From the NCBI GenBank assembly GCA_028554795.2, contig CM068838.1:130705428-130769427 (forward strand): a DNA stretch of 64,000 nt. Direction: 5' to 3'. Positions 32,543-47,500 of the stretch are shown piece by piece. The DNA is from Sinohyriopsis cumingii (Eukaryota > Mollusca > Bivalvia > Unionida > Unionidae). The notes under the pieces were generated by a model, which ran no database searches, was not told the DNA's origin, and saw only the letters and a list, made by a program, of their open reading frames with translations. Position numbers and translations under genes: made by a program. Each line of letters opens with the position of its first letter. Position 1 is the first letter of the stretch.

Positions 32543-35500
32543 CTGTAATGAAGAAAAATACATAAAGTAGTGGGTATTACATGACAAAATGGACAGGTAA
32601 TTTTAGTGGCATTGGCAATATCAGCATCATTTGTATAAATTTAAAAGGTTATAATGTTCTAGCTCAATTTGATCAAACTCTTTGAAGCGTATTTGGAACA
32701 AATGTTAAGCATTTCAGTTATGGTAGTCATATTGGGTGAAACATTGTCATTCATTTCTTCAGCTAGACCATTTTAAATGTGAAAATGCATCCTGTACAAT
32801 TTCATCAAGTGCAGAGATGAATTCAATAAATTTAAATGTTGGACATACAGTTCACAATACTTGCTGGATGGAGCCGTATCATAAATTAAACTTGCATTAC
32901 AGCCAGAAGTCTGAAGCATATATGCTGTTTTTTTAACATGTGCAAGTAAATGTTTATTTCAATTATTTTTTATGTATTTTTTTTTTACTAAAACAATAAC
33001 AAATACAGGATGAAAAGTTCTTGTAATTATTTAAAATCTATCTTTACTGTATAAGGAACTTGAGAGAGAAAAATATGTCACAACTGTTTACATGTTTACT
33101 CCTCATAAATCAACTAGATTATAAGATGGCATCTATTGACTTTTGCAGATAAAGCTATGTTTATCCTACTTACATTGTTCATTCACCAAACAACTTAAAG
33201 TAACACTTAATTTACTTTACACAATATGACATGACCTTAATGTAATCAAATGGGTCAGAAAGAAAGTTTTCATAAAGTATATTAGGACATCGCTTACACT
33301 GCTAAATACACATATGGACTGCAGCATAATAACACTTATTCCATAAAATATACATGTAAGAAAATACCAGATACATGGAAGGATTAATTGAAGAAGAAGA
33401 AAATGTTACAAAGAGAGGAAATTGACCTGCCAGATATTAGACAAACAGCATTGCAAATGTAGAATAATTGAAAAAATAAAAGATACAGCTATTCTTTCAA
33501 TAATATAGCAGCAGTAGTTTTGACAGATTAAAACATCTCTGGAATTATTAAAGAAAGCCACCAAATAAGTAATAACAGGCACATTATTGGTTTTTGCAAT
33601 CAACTTAGTAAAAGGCAGGAATATGTGGTTTTGGCCACTCAGTAACAGGCATGCATGTATGCAGTTTCAGATGAGTAACAGGCAGACAGGTGTGGTTTTT
33701 ACATTTTGACCACCAAATAACAGGCAGGCATCTGCTTTGGAGAACTAATGAATAACAGGCAGGTACATGGGTTGTTTTGGCCACAAATTTATTTTTGAAT
33801 GTAAAATGGTTGCTTTTGCCTCTTCTTCAATCTGTAAGTTTATTTCAAATATGAATGAAAGAGTTAATGTCCAGAATAAATTTCTTTTAGTTCTAGTTTA
33901 AGAGATGAAAACACTAATCCAACCTTCATACATTTACTCATATGCGCCAAGTTTAGTAAAAAAAATGTGACCATTTTGCTCTCAACTTAGATGACAATTA
34001 AATTTACACAAGAAATAAAAAAGGACTTAAAATCTAAAATCTCAAACAGTAAATAGGTATTAATTACTAGTACTTGGCTACAGCTTACTTTTGTTATTAG
34101 TAAAGTGGAAACTTGCAACAAAGCTCATATTAATGGAGATATGGTCAAGGATCCCATTAAATAAGTCAAATTTGTTGTATCAATGATAATTATTTCACAT
34201 AATTTAGTTATTGGATCATGAGTATCGGTATATAGTGATCATGGGTATCAATATATAGTGATATCTCCTTATTTAGTACTCTATTTTTGTGCTTTTATGC
34301 ACTATCAGGACATAACCTTGTTAGAACATCCCTCAATTCCCCATCAGTATAAGGTTAAATTATTATAAGGCTCCCATTCAAAGCAGTATAAAGAGGTAGC
34401 ACCCTAGTACTCATCAAACTGAATGTGTTCATCAATTTTCATGACTGCATACATTGATTCTGAGTGATATACCTATGCACACAGTATTAACATTGATTGT
34501 AGGGAAGACATTGCTATCTGCAAATGCTTGACTCGAAACATGGGCAAAAAAAACATCACTTTTACAATGAACAAAAGTAATTACCAGAGCCATAATGTCT
34601 GACATGATCAGGACTAGGAGAAAGAGTGCCCTTATTGGGACCCGAGTGATCACATGGATGGCACGGAAGGCACACGTCACAAATACAAAAGGAATCACAT
34701 TCTGAAAAATAAAAATGTTAATATTCATCATTGTTTGATGTCTGATAGAATAGTCATGTTAGTCCAATATGATACTATTAGACAATATGTACGATATCTA
34801 GCTATACATTTAAGAGAAGTTAGTAGCTGTGATATTTAACATTTTGTGATATACTACACTGGTACATATTCTGTTAAAAAACTGAACATTTTCTGTGAAT
34901 GGCACATTATATATCCATCAGATGTTTAATGATCGTCGATGAAGATAGCTAAAATGTTTGTTCAGATACCACAATGGACATTTGCTTTATTCCAATTATA
35001 AGACATCCACAAAGTTTGGTCCAGATTTGTGATGCAGAACTAACGTTATTGTGTGGAAACCATTATTCTTTCAGTCACAGTGATCTTAACCTTTCACTTA
35101 ACAATCCCAAAATCAATGGACTTCTACCTTATCCAAAGTGCAAGGCATCCACAAGATTTGGTCCATGTGTGCACCAAGAGCTAATGTTATTGTGCAGAAA
35201 CCATTTTTACTCTTTCGATTACTGACCTTGACATTTGATCCCAAAATTAATATGATACTTCCTTACACCCAGTGCAAGTTACACAAACTTTAGTAACCAC
35301 AGATGATGAATAACTCAAATTGTTGTATGGAAACCATTCTTCTTTTTTCAGTGTTAATGACCATGACCTATGACCTTTTGACCCCAAAATCAATAGGTTT
35401 TTTTTAACCTTAAATGCAAGCCAATGAAAATGTTTGGTACCTGTAAATATTATGTTGGAGAACCTGATTTACTGTGCAAAAACCATATTTCTACTGTCAG

Positions 35501-38500
35501 TCATAGTGACTTTAACCTTTGACCTTTATTGACTCTAAAATTAATAGGGTTCTTCCTTACTCCATGTGCAAGATATCCACACTGTGAATCATGGACATTA
35601 TTTTGCTGAAATGAAATAAGCTATAGAAAGATTGATGTACAAAAGGATAGACAGGCAAATCTGGTTCAGCAGTTTATGAGAAGTTGTTTAATGGATTATC
35701 TATTTTTAGCAATGGTGGCCATATTTGATAGCAGATCTACATTAGGAACTTTGACGCCACTGGCAAGTCATATTATGTTTCTATATTTGCTGGCAGTTCT
35801 AAATGTACAGCATTATAACCACTGAATCTGCAAGTAAAAGCAAATCTTAAAATTAACCTCAACAGACCCATCTCGTATGTCTAATGATTTCACTGCCCAG
35901 GCCTATATAATGCTCAAAATTTTAATATCAGTATAAAACACTGAAAAACAACCAAAAATTAAATGGAAAACTTTGAAGATTACAGACTATGGGAGACGCT
36001 GCACAACATTACACATCCACTAATGCATATGCATATGTACACACGAACGTACAAAATCACATAGTACCATCGTTTATAAAAATGTTAGGATGATAATAAG
36101 CATCATCATTATCATCATAAAAACAACAACAAATCAAACTGTAACAAGACAGCAAAGCTTTCCTATATAAAGACTATAAATACTTGTTTTTGCTCTTGCT
36201 AATGATGAGCAATAATGACTGATCATTTCATTGGTTAATACAGAATAAGTGATCACTGTCTGGTAATGTTGTATAGCAAACTTACCCCACAAAATGTATG
36301 TGCATATCAATTTTCATATCCCGAAAAGACATGCAAATTGAAGACAAATACTGAAATTTGAAAAATTCTATTAGTACATCCCAGTATAAACTGACTTTCA
36401 TTTTGTAGAAGCTGACTTCAAATTAAAAGATGTATTTAAAAAGAAAACTTAAAACATGCCAAGGAAGCCAGTGTTGATGCCAATGACATCTAAAAAGCAG
36501 ATTTTAATATACATGTGAGTTCTCAAACACTTTTATGTAGAGAGCTACTAATAAAAACTCACCTTCCACATCATTAAGGCCCCCATGACAAATGGATTAA
36601 ATACTGTTAAAAAGCAATACACAGAGGCTGGATCAAAGCTGAAAGGAGACAATTATAAGTGAAAATTAAAAATGTTAGTTGGATATTAATTTCTTTATTC
36701 AATTAATGTACAAATGCATTTTTTAAACCTTATTCTATCATAACAAACTGGAAATAAAGACCCATTTAAGTTTATTCCCTAGGAAAGATGTTGTGATGCA
36801 GATCAGTCACTTGTTAGGACTGACTTTTTGGGGTAAAAATAATTACCAAGAAATCAAGATAAAAGCATTTCTTCCTTCTAGCTGCTCAGTGTTGAAACCA
36901 TCTCTTCTTCAGCAATATAAAGTTTCAAATTGTCAGATTGACACCACTTTCATTTAGGACTAACTAGTCATCATTAGATGTCTTTGGTGAAAATCCATGT
37001 CACCATTTATTCAAGAGCAGTAGTGACAGCAAGATTTTTCAAGACAGCCATCATGGCGGCTATATTTGATAATGACTGGCTACATTTTCATTTAGGAACA
37101 ACTACACATCATAAAATGTCTTTTAGTAAAACCCCATGCTGATATGATCAACCATTATGAATAAGTACCAATATAAACAAGATTAAAACATCAAATTTAC
37201 TCTTTTTTTTCATGAAGGTTCAACCAGAACTCATAAGAAGTCTTCTTGTCAAAATCACCATGTCAATATAATTTTTGTACAGGAGAAGTATCAGAAACAA
37301 TATTTTTAAGACTGCAGTCATACCTTTTTTCATTTAGGATCAAGTAAAAGTTGAAATAACAAAATTTTCAAGCTGTCCACTATGGTGGCCTCATTGGACA
37401 CTTGAGCAGAACCATTTTTATTTAGGATAATTACACCACAAAATAATTGTGTAATTAAAGTTTATGACTATTTGCCAAGTAGTTTAAGAGAATTTTGATA
37501 ACAAACTTGTGCTACAAGATGGATGGATGGATGACAGATAACCGATCATCATTTGAAAATAAAAACGATTTGGTCACCTGTTTTCAGCAAAAGCCATTAG
37601 ATACAAAGAGAACACAAATATCAAACCAGACATATTTAAAAATAATACTATAATAAATATAGTGCAAACTTCAATATATTCATGTACAAGCCACCCAAGG
37701 CAAGTAACTAATCTGGCTGTGTAAGGGAGTTGGCTACTTGAGGTAAACAACAATTTATAAATATAATGAAAAACAGGCATGACTGATACCAGACTGGATA
37801 TGGGTGGTAGAAATTTGAAGTATGTGACTTTATGGGAAGTTCCATTGTAGTTTTTTATAAAAGAGATTTTTATTTGTTTATTTTAAAGAGTGGACTTGTG
37901 AAATAAAGATGGCAAAAAAAATTTTGAAATTTTTATGCCATTTTATTCATTATTCTGAATAAAGTTCATATGTGTAATGTATACCTTAAAACAATACTGC
38001 ATTGTAATCCAAGTTTCCAATTTTGCAAGAAACTGTCCCACAAGTAGTTTTATTGTCTGCTATGCAACATGTCAACTTGCTGCTAGATCAGGATTCTCAA
38101 GAAATTCCCTAACATATAGTCTGTTTCTAAATTCTTTAGTAATTTCTTTTTCCCATAAATGAGATGCTGTAAACACATTACATCCTATTCATTGTTGGTT
38201 CTCTTCACCATAATGACTTATTTTTTATAAAATGCTGAACATACAAAATTTTTGACATGATCAGATTAGTTTGCTTAATATCTCTTGCTATTTATTAGCA
38301 CTGTTACGTTGAATTTTGTAAAACCAGCTATAAACCTGACCTAATTACTTGACCGAAATGCTGACAGAAACAGTCTAAAGTAATGTATTTCATTTCCATA
38401 GCCCTATTAATAAACATTACATCTTTTCAAAGCTTTGCACAGAAAAGGCAGACATATTGCAAGTCATGAAAACACGGGTGTGGTATCCCATGTGTCCAAA

Positions 38501-41500
38501 ATTAATATTATTTTGAACAGAATATTCTGGTGACGATTGTCTCTTTTCAAATGGTAAGCGATGCAGTACTTTATTTTCATCAATCAATCGAATTTGGTAT
38601 GCGTTTTGCTTCAGTATTGGTGATGGAAACCTTAGATGCCCGACAGCATTTTAACCTTCATTGAATTTAGTACATCCTTAGAAATCATATAATTTGTTGA
38701 CATTTAAAATGCAAAACAAATTATCTCAAGTCTTGATTAGGACAATCTATATTTCATGCCAAAGTTTCAGGAATTATAACTTATACTTATGGTACTTCAT
38801 GTTACTAATACAATTGGGGCCCTGAGTGGCCGAGTGGTCTAAAGCGCTCTCCGTTACGGATCACTGCCATCTCACCTCTTTCTGCATGGGTTCGAGTCTA
38901 GGATTCGGCCAATGTGGGAATGTGAGAAAGCTTGCCAGTAGCTTCTCGTGGGTCAGTGGTTCTTTCCGGGGTTTTACCGGGTTCTTTCTCCACCATTAAT
39001 ACTGGCTGCCATGTATAGCCTATCATGTGCTGAAAAATGGCGTTAAACCCTACAACAACAACAACAACTAATACAATTACTGTGACCTTGCAATTGGGTC
39101 AAAAATATTCATAAGGCCCTTCTGTGTTCAGTGATTCCTGATTAAAGAATGCTTCATGGCGGCCACACAAATATAAAATCCCATGGTATTAGTGAGTCAC
39201 ATTATAACAAGGTTTGTTATAAGTAAGATTGAATCATTATAGTAAGGTTTGTTTCAAGTAAGGTTGTCATTACGCTGTATAAAAACTACAAAGTATATTT
39301 TATTTACCGATGTGAAAAAAATAAAATTTTCACTGGTTCTCACCAGATAAATACAATAGTAGTGTGAAATAATTCAAATATTATCAACAGTATTGATAGG
39401 TCTAATTTCATCTAGTTAAAATGGATCTGTGACCATATCCACATTACACAAGGGACCACAGTATACTGAAGGACTTGAACAGAATCAACCACAGAACTTC
39501 TAAACATACATACATACTTAAACCTCTATGGCCATGCACTGATCTGGAAGAATTCTATGATTCTGATCAAATCTACTTTACCCTTCATAGCCAAGCATAT
39601 ATGCAAGTAAAACCATGACTGAAAAAAGAAAGAAAGCAATGACGGAAAGTGGAAAAGGTTATTTTGAACTCATGGTACATGAATTGAATATCTCATTGGA
39701 GACAAAACAATCTTTACTTGCCTGTTTATGCTAGCAATATTTCCAGTGCCAAAGAAACCAATTAGTATCAAAAATACTTGATAATTGTTAAGGATAGATA
39801 CATGTAAATATGAAGTCTAAAAGAATAGTTGATACTAAAACTCATTACATGCTAATACCAAGCATTATTATGTACAATAATTCTGTTCCGCAGACTTAAC
39901 ACAATTGAGATAACTGAACAATATTTTCCTGTATATGTTGTCAAGCAGTATACACTGTCAACAGGACCTGCATCATGATATTACACCTGTACATGTTGTT
40001 GTTAGGTGGTGTACATTGTTGACAGGACCTGCATCACGATATTATACAGGTTTATGTTGTTGTCAAGTGGTGAATACTGTTGACAGGATTTGATCATGAT
40101 ATTATACAACTGTTTACAGTTACCTAACTTGCCCAATATATTCATGAATGAAATTCTGAATGTAGTTAAATAAAGAATACAAAGGACATACTTCTTTAAA
40201 CATATGAAACATTTTCTTAATCGTAATTTTCAGAAATCTGTTACACAGATTATTCTGCGAGTATTAAATATATACTTGCTTATGAGTAGACATTTTATCC
40301 TGACAATTTTATTCATGACATGTAATGGTCATCTTATAATGATGACATACAAAAGATTTTGTAATTCTAGGGGACTACTGGAAACTCTAGCTTTTTGCAG
40401 TATCTACACATATTGTCAATTCAAATATGTTTGCATCTGATGCAGTAAAGATTTTGATTGGATTCGCATTTCTTTTTTGATATGCCAACTCTAATTCCCA
40501 AGTTATCTGCCAGTGCACTGGGGCCAATAAGCCCTTGGTTTGTAAAGGAAGCAGTGACTTTGTTTTCAGGAAGTCAATTCTTCTGATCAAGCTCTGAGTT
40601 TGATACCTGTTCAGTGCCAAAGAGAGTCCTACAACTGCATGTGACATTAATCCCTTAGCGGCCTCTATGCTTTCCCACGAGACAACTCTTTAAGCAAGTT
40701 TGTAGAGAATCATGGATTTTTCCATCGATTATATGATTCAAAGATGGACAATATGCAAATTGTCAATTTATTTGTGACATATTCCACTCAATAATATAAT
40801 TGTATTTTACACTGGTTTCATCCTTATTTTTCCTATCAATCTATCTATATATCCATCCAGTCTGGCTTGTTTATTTTCACAAAGCACAACTCAGACTGAC
40901 AAAGTCCAACCCTTCAGACAAATCTGACTTGAAAATAAACCTTGACTTATCAGAGGGTGAAAGAGAAATTAGTGGTGGGTATTGTGGCTCATTATAGCCC
41001 TGAAAAGGGGGAAGGTCAACTTATAAGCAAGTGTATACAGTTTCTAATACCTCTAGTGGCCTCATTGTTTTGGTGTACACAAATCACAAGCTGGTCAGTC
41101 CGACTCATTAACTTCTCCACAAACAAAAACCTATAAATACCAATAATTCTAACAGAACACCAAGAAAGGCATCATAATGATGCTATGCATACAATCATTA
41201 TAGGACAGTAGACCATGACCAATCTACCCACCCCCTAAAAAAACAATTTATATTTTTCTGTAGATACAAATTTTCATGGTATTATGATAGATAACATTTC
41301 ATATAGCACGTAACAGTATGGATTACTAAGGGTATCTTATTATTTCAATGCAAGCATCATTCTGCATTTTATCTTTAAATGAATGGTCTTACTGAATACA
41401 AAATCAAGGAAAATTGATACTGTCTATACTCCCTTACGAGTTAAGTCCAACTGTAAACAACACAGACCCTGGTCTAATTTAGCATAATGTATCTGCAAAT

Positions 41501-44500
41501 CAAGATCTATTGTATTAGCTCTCCTGATTAAGCCTAACAAACTATATATAGCCAGTTGATTATTCCTAACAAACTATATATAGCCAGCTGATTATTCCTA
41601 ACAAACTATATATAGTCAGCTGATTATTCCTAACAAACTACATATAGCCAGCTAATTGTTCCTAACAATCTATATATAGCCAGCTGGTTATTCCTAACAA
41701 ACTATATATAGCCAGATCTTCTGTCACATTATCTGATGGCATATTTTCTGGGTCTGTGTGTAGTCTGCAGTTGGGAATTTACTTAAAAGCTAGTACATAC
41801 AGTACCCTAGAAACATTAGTACATTAACAGTATTGTGGAATGGACTTAAACCAAAGATGTAAAAATTCCTCAACTAAAAAAATCCAATCATCCATACAAA
41901 AATGTATACTTTCCAATTCCATAACAATGTCATGAAAAAGGTACATGAAGACAAAGGCCTGCAAAATAAAGAACAACATACATTTAAATTTTGATGAAAT
42001 TGTTGACGACACCCTGTTGGTGCCTCAGAAAATATATTCCTATGTCTAATCATGCAAGGTCAATGAAGATACTATTCACACTTTGGACTTGCAATTCTAG
42101 ATTACAACTATCCAGCAAAGATTTCTGAAAAATCTATTTTTACTCAAGGATGCTAACAAAGTATACAAACAAAAAAGTATTTTCTGAATATTTGTGAGTT
42201 TCAAACAGAATGCCATGCATGAGAAAGTACTCTTTAAAAAGGATATGAAAAAGGAAGCTCTGCGAACATCATCAAACTCCAAGGATCTTCTGGGCTGGCT
42301 TATGATGGATGAATGCAGAAGATAAAAGTCTATGGTTTCTAGCTGGAAAAAAAAGGAAAGAATTGTCTGCAATTTCACACCATATTGATAACACCAATTT
42401 TTGGCTCAAGTCTTCTTCAAAAGCAACAGAAGGATCCATATAAGTACTTCTCTGTCAATGAATGATGCTGAGAATTTACAAGACTGATGTTTGCAATTAA
42501 CAGCTAAACTGAACTTTACTTCATGTAAATTTTACAAGTTCTAACATCATGTATCAAGTATTCTCTCTAACCAAGCTGACTGTGACGATAGCCATTATGC
42601 TGGAAGGGCATGTTCAATGGAGAAAGCCATCAACACTGCAAACTTGTCCATTAAACATTGCGGATGTCAGTCACAGAAATCAAACTCTGATGAAGTACAT
42701 TATAAATACAGTACCATCACTGCAGAATTTCAGGCACCACATAACTATGTATCATATGTGTACTGATGCTTTGAATTCATTTATCATCAAGGGTCAAATT
42801 TTTATAAATAATTTTTTTTTAAATATGACAAGCTGTATTTTGTTTTAACTTAAATTTATGAAATGGTCATGGAACTAAATTGTTTTTAACAGCAGTCTCA
42901 TTGTTTGCTAGCCTTTAAATTTGTTGCAGCAACCATGAAATCAACAAAAAAGTATTACCCCATGTAAAACAGTGAATTCATAGTACATTTGTACCTCATG
43001 CAAAAATAGTGAATTCAATGTACCCCATGTAAAATTAGTGAATTCACAGTACATGAGTAACTTGTGCAAAAAAGTAATTCACAGAACACAAGTAACCCAT
43101 GCAAAATAGTGAATTCACAGAACACAAGTAAACCATGCAAAATAGTGAATTCACAGAACACAAGTAACCCATGCAAAAATAGTGAATGCACAGAACACAA
43201 GTAACCCATGCAAAAATAGTGAATGCACAGAACACAAGTAACCCATGCAAAATAGTGAATTCAAAGAACACAAGCAACCCATGCACAAATAGTGAATTCA
43301 AAGTACACAAGTTAAACATCTGGTTCAAAATGTTTATTCAGCACTAGTCCCTGATCTATGAAGTCAATAAATATAGAATCTATTTTAAAAAATCTTATTC
43401 ATCCTGAAAGTCTTCACAGTGCTAAGAATAATTAAGATAGACTTGATGCAATATTCTTTTAAGATGAAATTGGACCTAAAAATTGATTCTTCCATTCTCA
43501 AATGTGCATAAATAGCAGTACTCAAATTTTTAGTTAACACCTGTAAACAATTTTAATATTTTTGCCCTTGTGATACATTTTGCAGAAAACCATTGGCACA
43601 AATTATTAAAATAAGTCTCAATAGGTTTACTGAAAAATGTACAAGCCAGAGCAATAAATTGAAAAATTCTAGACTTTGGTGGTGGCTTCAAACACTAGAG
43701 AAACACTGCTATCCCTCAGTGTACATATACATGTACCTACAAGAATGCAAACTTCATTGTATTCTTCATCAAGGCTCAGTCTCCTATCTATCTTATACTG
43801 AAATCTAGAGCAAATTTTTGAAAATCAAGAGATATTGCCATTTCAGGTACACATCAGCATTTCTAAGTGATATTATATACACCACTGAAAAGTAGCTACA
43901 CAGTTTCTGTATGTGTGTGTCACACATTAATTCCAAAATGGAAGAACATGGCAGCTCTATGTAGTAATGGGTAAAAAAGGAATCTGAATGAGGTCAATAT
44001 TTCTAAGTAAAATATATACTCACATACAAGTTGAGTCCAATGGCAAACTTCACATACACAGATCTACCAAGGCACATTGTGCTGGCAGGTCTGGGTATGT
44101 GCAAGTTTTTAGGAGTAATCAGTAGAACAAACAACACAGACCCACACTTACCAGGACATTATTTGATGACAAATCAGAGTCTATGCTGTTTGTAGTTGGA
44201 CTTGACTTATATGTGAATATACACATTAATGTTAAACAAAATATATGTTACTGCAAGAAACTTCAACAGGGCTGAGCATTTAAACCAGAGTTACATTATT
44301 ATATGCAATGTGGTTTTAATACTAGATGTAACAAAATAAAAATACATACAGCCTAAATGAACAGAGGTACAGATGCATCCACATTCATAAGTACAAAGGA
44401 GTTTTATATGCTTCATTTCTCCTTAAAATTGAAGTACAAATAACGAAATCCTAAGTATGAGCTAATGGCAGCAGCAATCAACATGTACTGACAAGATTTG

Positions 44501-47500
44501 TGAAGATTTATCTTTTACATATACATTGCATATAGCTTTGCGTTAAATATTTCTTACCTTTTTAGAATCTATATGGCTGAGTGAAGCCTCTAGTTGGATC
44601 CATACATACAGGACACCACACAGTGACATCACAAACATAGCCTCATGTGTGATTCATGGTTAAGGTAATTGAATAGATATAGTAAAAATTACATTACATA
44701 TGACTGAGATAACAGATGGATCGACTTAACTGTTTCAATAAAAATTCTTTATTATAAAATAAAAACAAAATGTTGCTGAATATACAAATTGTGAACTTTA
44801 TAAAACTGTCAATTAATAATTGGGGTTTCTTTATATTATTATTGTTATTATTACAGCTTATATACAGATAAAGTGAAGAAATAGATACTTCACCATTTCA
44901 ACTTCCACAGAACTGTGTTCAAAGATTTCATGATAATTTATTGCTCCAGATATGCTTCACAAAATGACCCATCTTGAGCTAAATGCATAGACTTAATTTT
45001 AAGGATGAATTACTTTTGACGTTAATTTCTTTAGTAAAAATACTGGAAGAAATTTAATAATATATACTACAAGATTCTGAAACAATCTGCAAATCCATAC
45101 ATGTTAACATATACCTGATTTTACAATTAGATTTTGACATACAACTCTGATTATCTGAGTTTCTTCTATCATGACTGAAGTTTCCTCTTCTACATATTAA
45201 CTTAACTTCTGTTTATACAAGATGTGCATGCATTAAACATTTTAATATTTTCTATATGGCCCATATTTGAGAGCAAAATGTTTTCAGAAATGGATGACAT
45301 ATTTTTAAGTTGGATTGTCTTCTGAAGTCAGCTTAATTCAAAAAATTTTGGTTACATGAATAAACATAAAGGTTTATAAACCGTGTCCCTTATGAAATGG
45401 TGTACTTAATACAGAGGTGCTGGTTAAGTAAAATTTCACTGTATATATATATATTCCACAACTTCAATATATTGCATAGAGGATCATTTAAAATAAGTAT
45501 TTAAAGCCTTGAAAGGGTATAAGTACAGACCATTTCCAAAAGTCTTTGTTAAGATGTACGATATTGCTTTTTTTTATAAAAGATATTATAACGTTTATGA
45601 AGCCATAATTGTCAGAAAACATTATCAATATCATGGATATATGAAACACATATGATTTTATCTTTTGGGAACAAGTCAGTTTATGGTTCAACAACATAAA
45701 TTTCAATTCATGACTATTAAATTGTACTGATAAAGAAGCATGAATACACATACACATGAAGGAGTAAAATTAAATGAAGAAACTAACCATCAAGCGTAAC
45801 TGATTAAGATTCATTGCTTGTCTGATGGAGTACTCAATTTGCAGATAAAAGAATCAGAGCTTAATCTCCAAAAATGTACCAGAATGATGAAAGTAAACAA
45901 ATCCTGATTCCACACTGATATCTATTGTTGTTGATTACAGTCTTTAAAAGGATATGATACACTTAGAAGAATGTAAGTTGACATGAAAGACAACACAATG
46001 GACAGCAGCCTACTTGGCATCACAGATGTCACCAGGAGAGGTTCAATGAAGGATAATCCTGTAAAAAATAATTAAAAATTAAAATGTTTGGCAAAAAAAA
46101 AGAAAGAAATCCACATTATTTAATTAATTTTAAAGTCAAGTAAATTAGGGAATTAATATGTATTGTGTACAGCACATCAGCACAAAGAAGTTAATTAAAA
46201 TCATTATCATTTAAGAAAATACATAATAAGAACTGAACATACAATATTCAACATAATAATCACAATGTGTGTCTAGAATTCATTGTCCGTTTAAATTTCA
46301 TGAGACTTAATCTCAACATAATAAGGATGATATCAACACAATTTCCATCATTTATAAAACACTACAAAAACTAGCTCCCTTTGTTGATCTTGAGCATTCT
46401 CTCCATAGATGTGCATTGTCTCTTTCAATATAGTTACACTGGATGAAACATAATTAAGATTTATCTCATGACCGATACTGATTTAACACATTAAGATTAT
46501 TGGCAGCCATCTGACAGGTCCAGTTGTAATATCCACAAAATATTCAGATTCTAAAAGGTTTTGGCAACTGCAGCTCTCCCATGTGGCAATCCTGGATTTA
46601 CAAATCTGCTTTATAAGAGAAAGTTTGTGAGTTTTTTCCCCAAACTAGGATTTGTCTTTATTGAGGCATGTGCAAGAATAATTGGGAAGATTTTAAGTTT
46701 GATGTTTAATAGTCAATAAATATATCACAGTCCATGAAGTTTATTATGATAGAAGACTTTACATTTTGTTCCCTCTTTGTTTTTAACTGTCTTCCAAAAG
46801 AAACATTTAAATATACATATATACATACACACATATATATGTCAATTCAACTTTAATTTAAAACCTGCATCCATATATCCATCATGTCTTTGTTATTTAT
46901 CATTTTCATGGGCATGAAATTCTACCCATCCTCATATCTTTATTTATTATCAATTTCATGTTCAAGGTAAACAACCCATACTTTTTTAATTATAATTACA
47001 AGAGTATACATATTTGACATCTTTCTTGCAAGTTGTGCCATCATATCTCTGAAATGGTGATAAAAAGTAACAGATCTTTATTGTTAAATGATGTGCACTA
47101 TATGAATAAATTTAAAATGTGGGCACTCTGTGAATTCTCTGTTGGACTTATTTAACATTCTTGATAAAATGTTTACAGTCAATTTTTGCAATGTTGAAAA
47201 AAGTGCATTTCCGTTACACTATTTAAAAAAATGGTCAAACAAATGGTTGTACTCTATAAATTTCCATAAGGCTAACTTTTTGGCATTTCTGACTGAAACA
47301 CAACATTTTTGAAACTATAAATACATGGGTTTTTCCCTACTACTGTATAAAAGAACTTGGTCCTAATTATTATGTTCCTTCTGGTATATAATTCCTGCAG
47401 TAAGTGGTTCAAGCAGATAACAGGAATAACTCTAGCATCATGTATGCATGCATGCATGAACATTCAAAAGAACTTAATGGATAAATAGAAAAAGCAATAA

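Larger units (their letters stand above)
36639..39721 (-). other. GC-AG intron of PIGN
   Basis: The donor reads AG followed by GCAAGT and the acceptor is TTTCAG. Joining gives Ser in the run N-S-F-D, as in the animal protein. GC-AG introns are a known minor class of U2 introns. Confidence 0.88.
39778..42246 (-). other. Second U12-type intron of PIGN, unusual 3' end
   Basis: The donor is ATATCCTTTTT and the branch site is TCCTTAAC (39794-39787). The 3' boundary that keeps frame and length is CAA followed by exon base G, an AT-AA intron. An AT-AG end one base later would shift the frame. An AT-AC end at the branch itself would add three residues inside a membrane span. Confidence 0.75.

Noticed and set aside
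34432-34584. Continuation of the exon 11 frame past 34585
   Set aside because: A good GTAATT donor ends the conserved part. The downstream residues do not match PIGN, and the last exon joins in frame.
37574-37780. Hydrophobic minus-strand frame considered as a PIGN exon
   Set aside because: It does not align with PIGN, and exons 9 and 10 already join in frame across this region.
39778-39789. AT-AC end at the AAC of the branch site for the second U12 intron
   Set aside because: It keeps the frame but uses the branch sequence itself as the splice site and adds three residues in a membrane span relative to the animal protein.
41824-42012. Minus-strand frame considered as a PIGN exon
   Set aside because: There are no matching residues, and it falls inside the second U12-type intron.
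43015-43328. Hydrophobic repeated minus-strand open frames
   Set aside because: They are an artefact of the 36-37 bp minisatellite.
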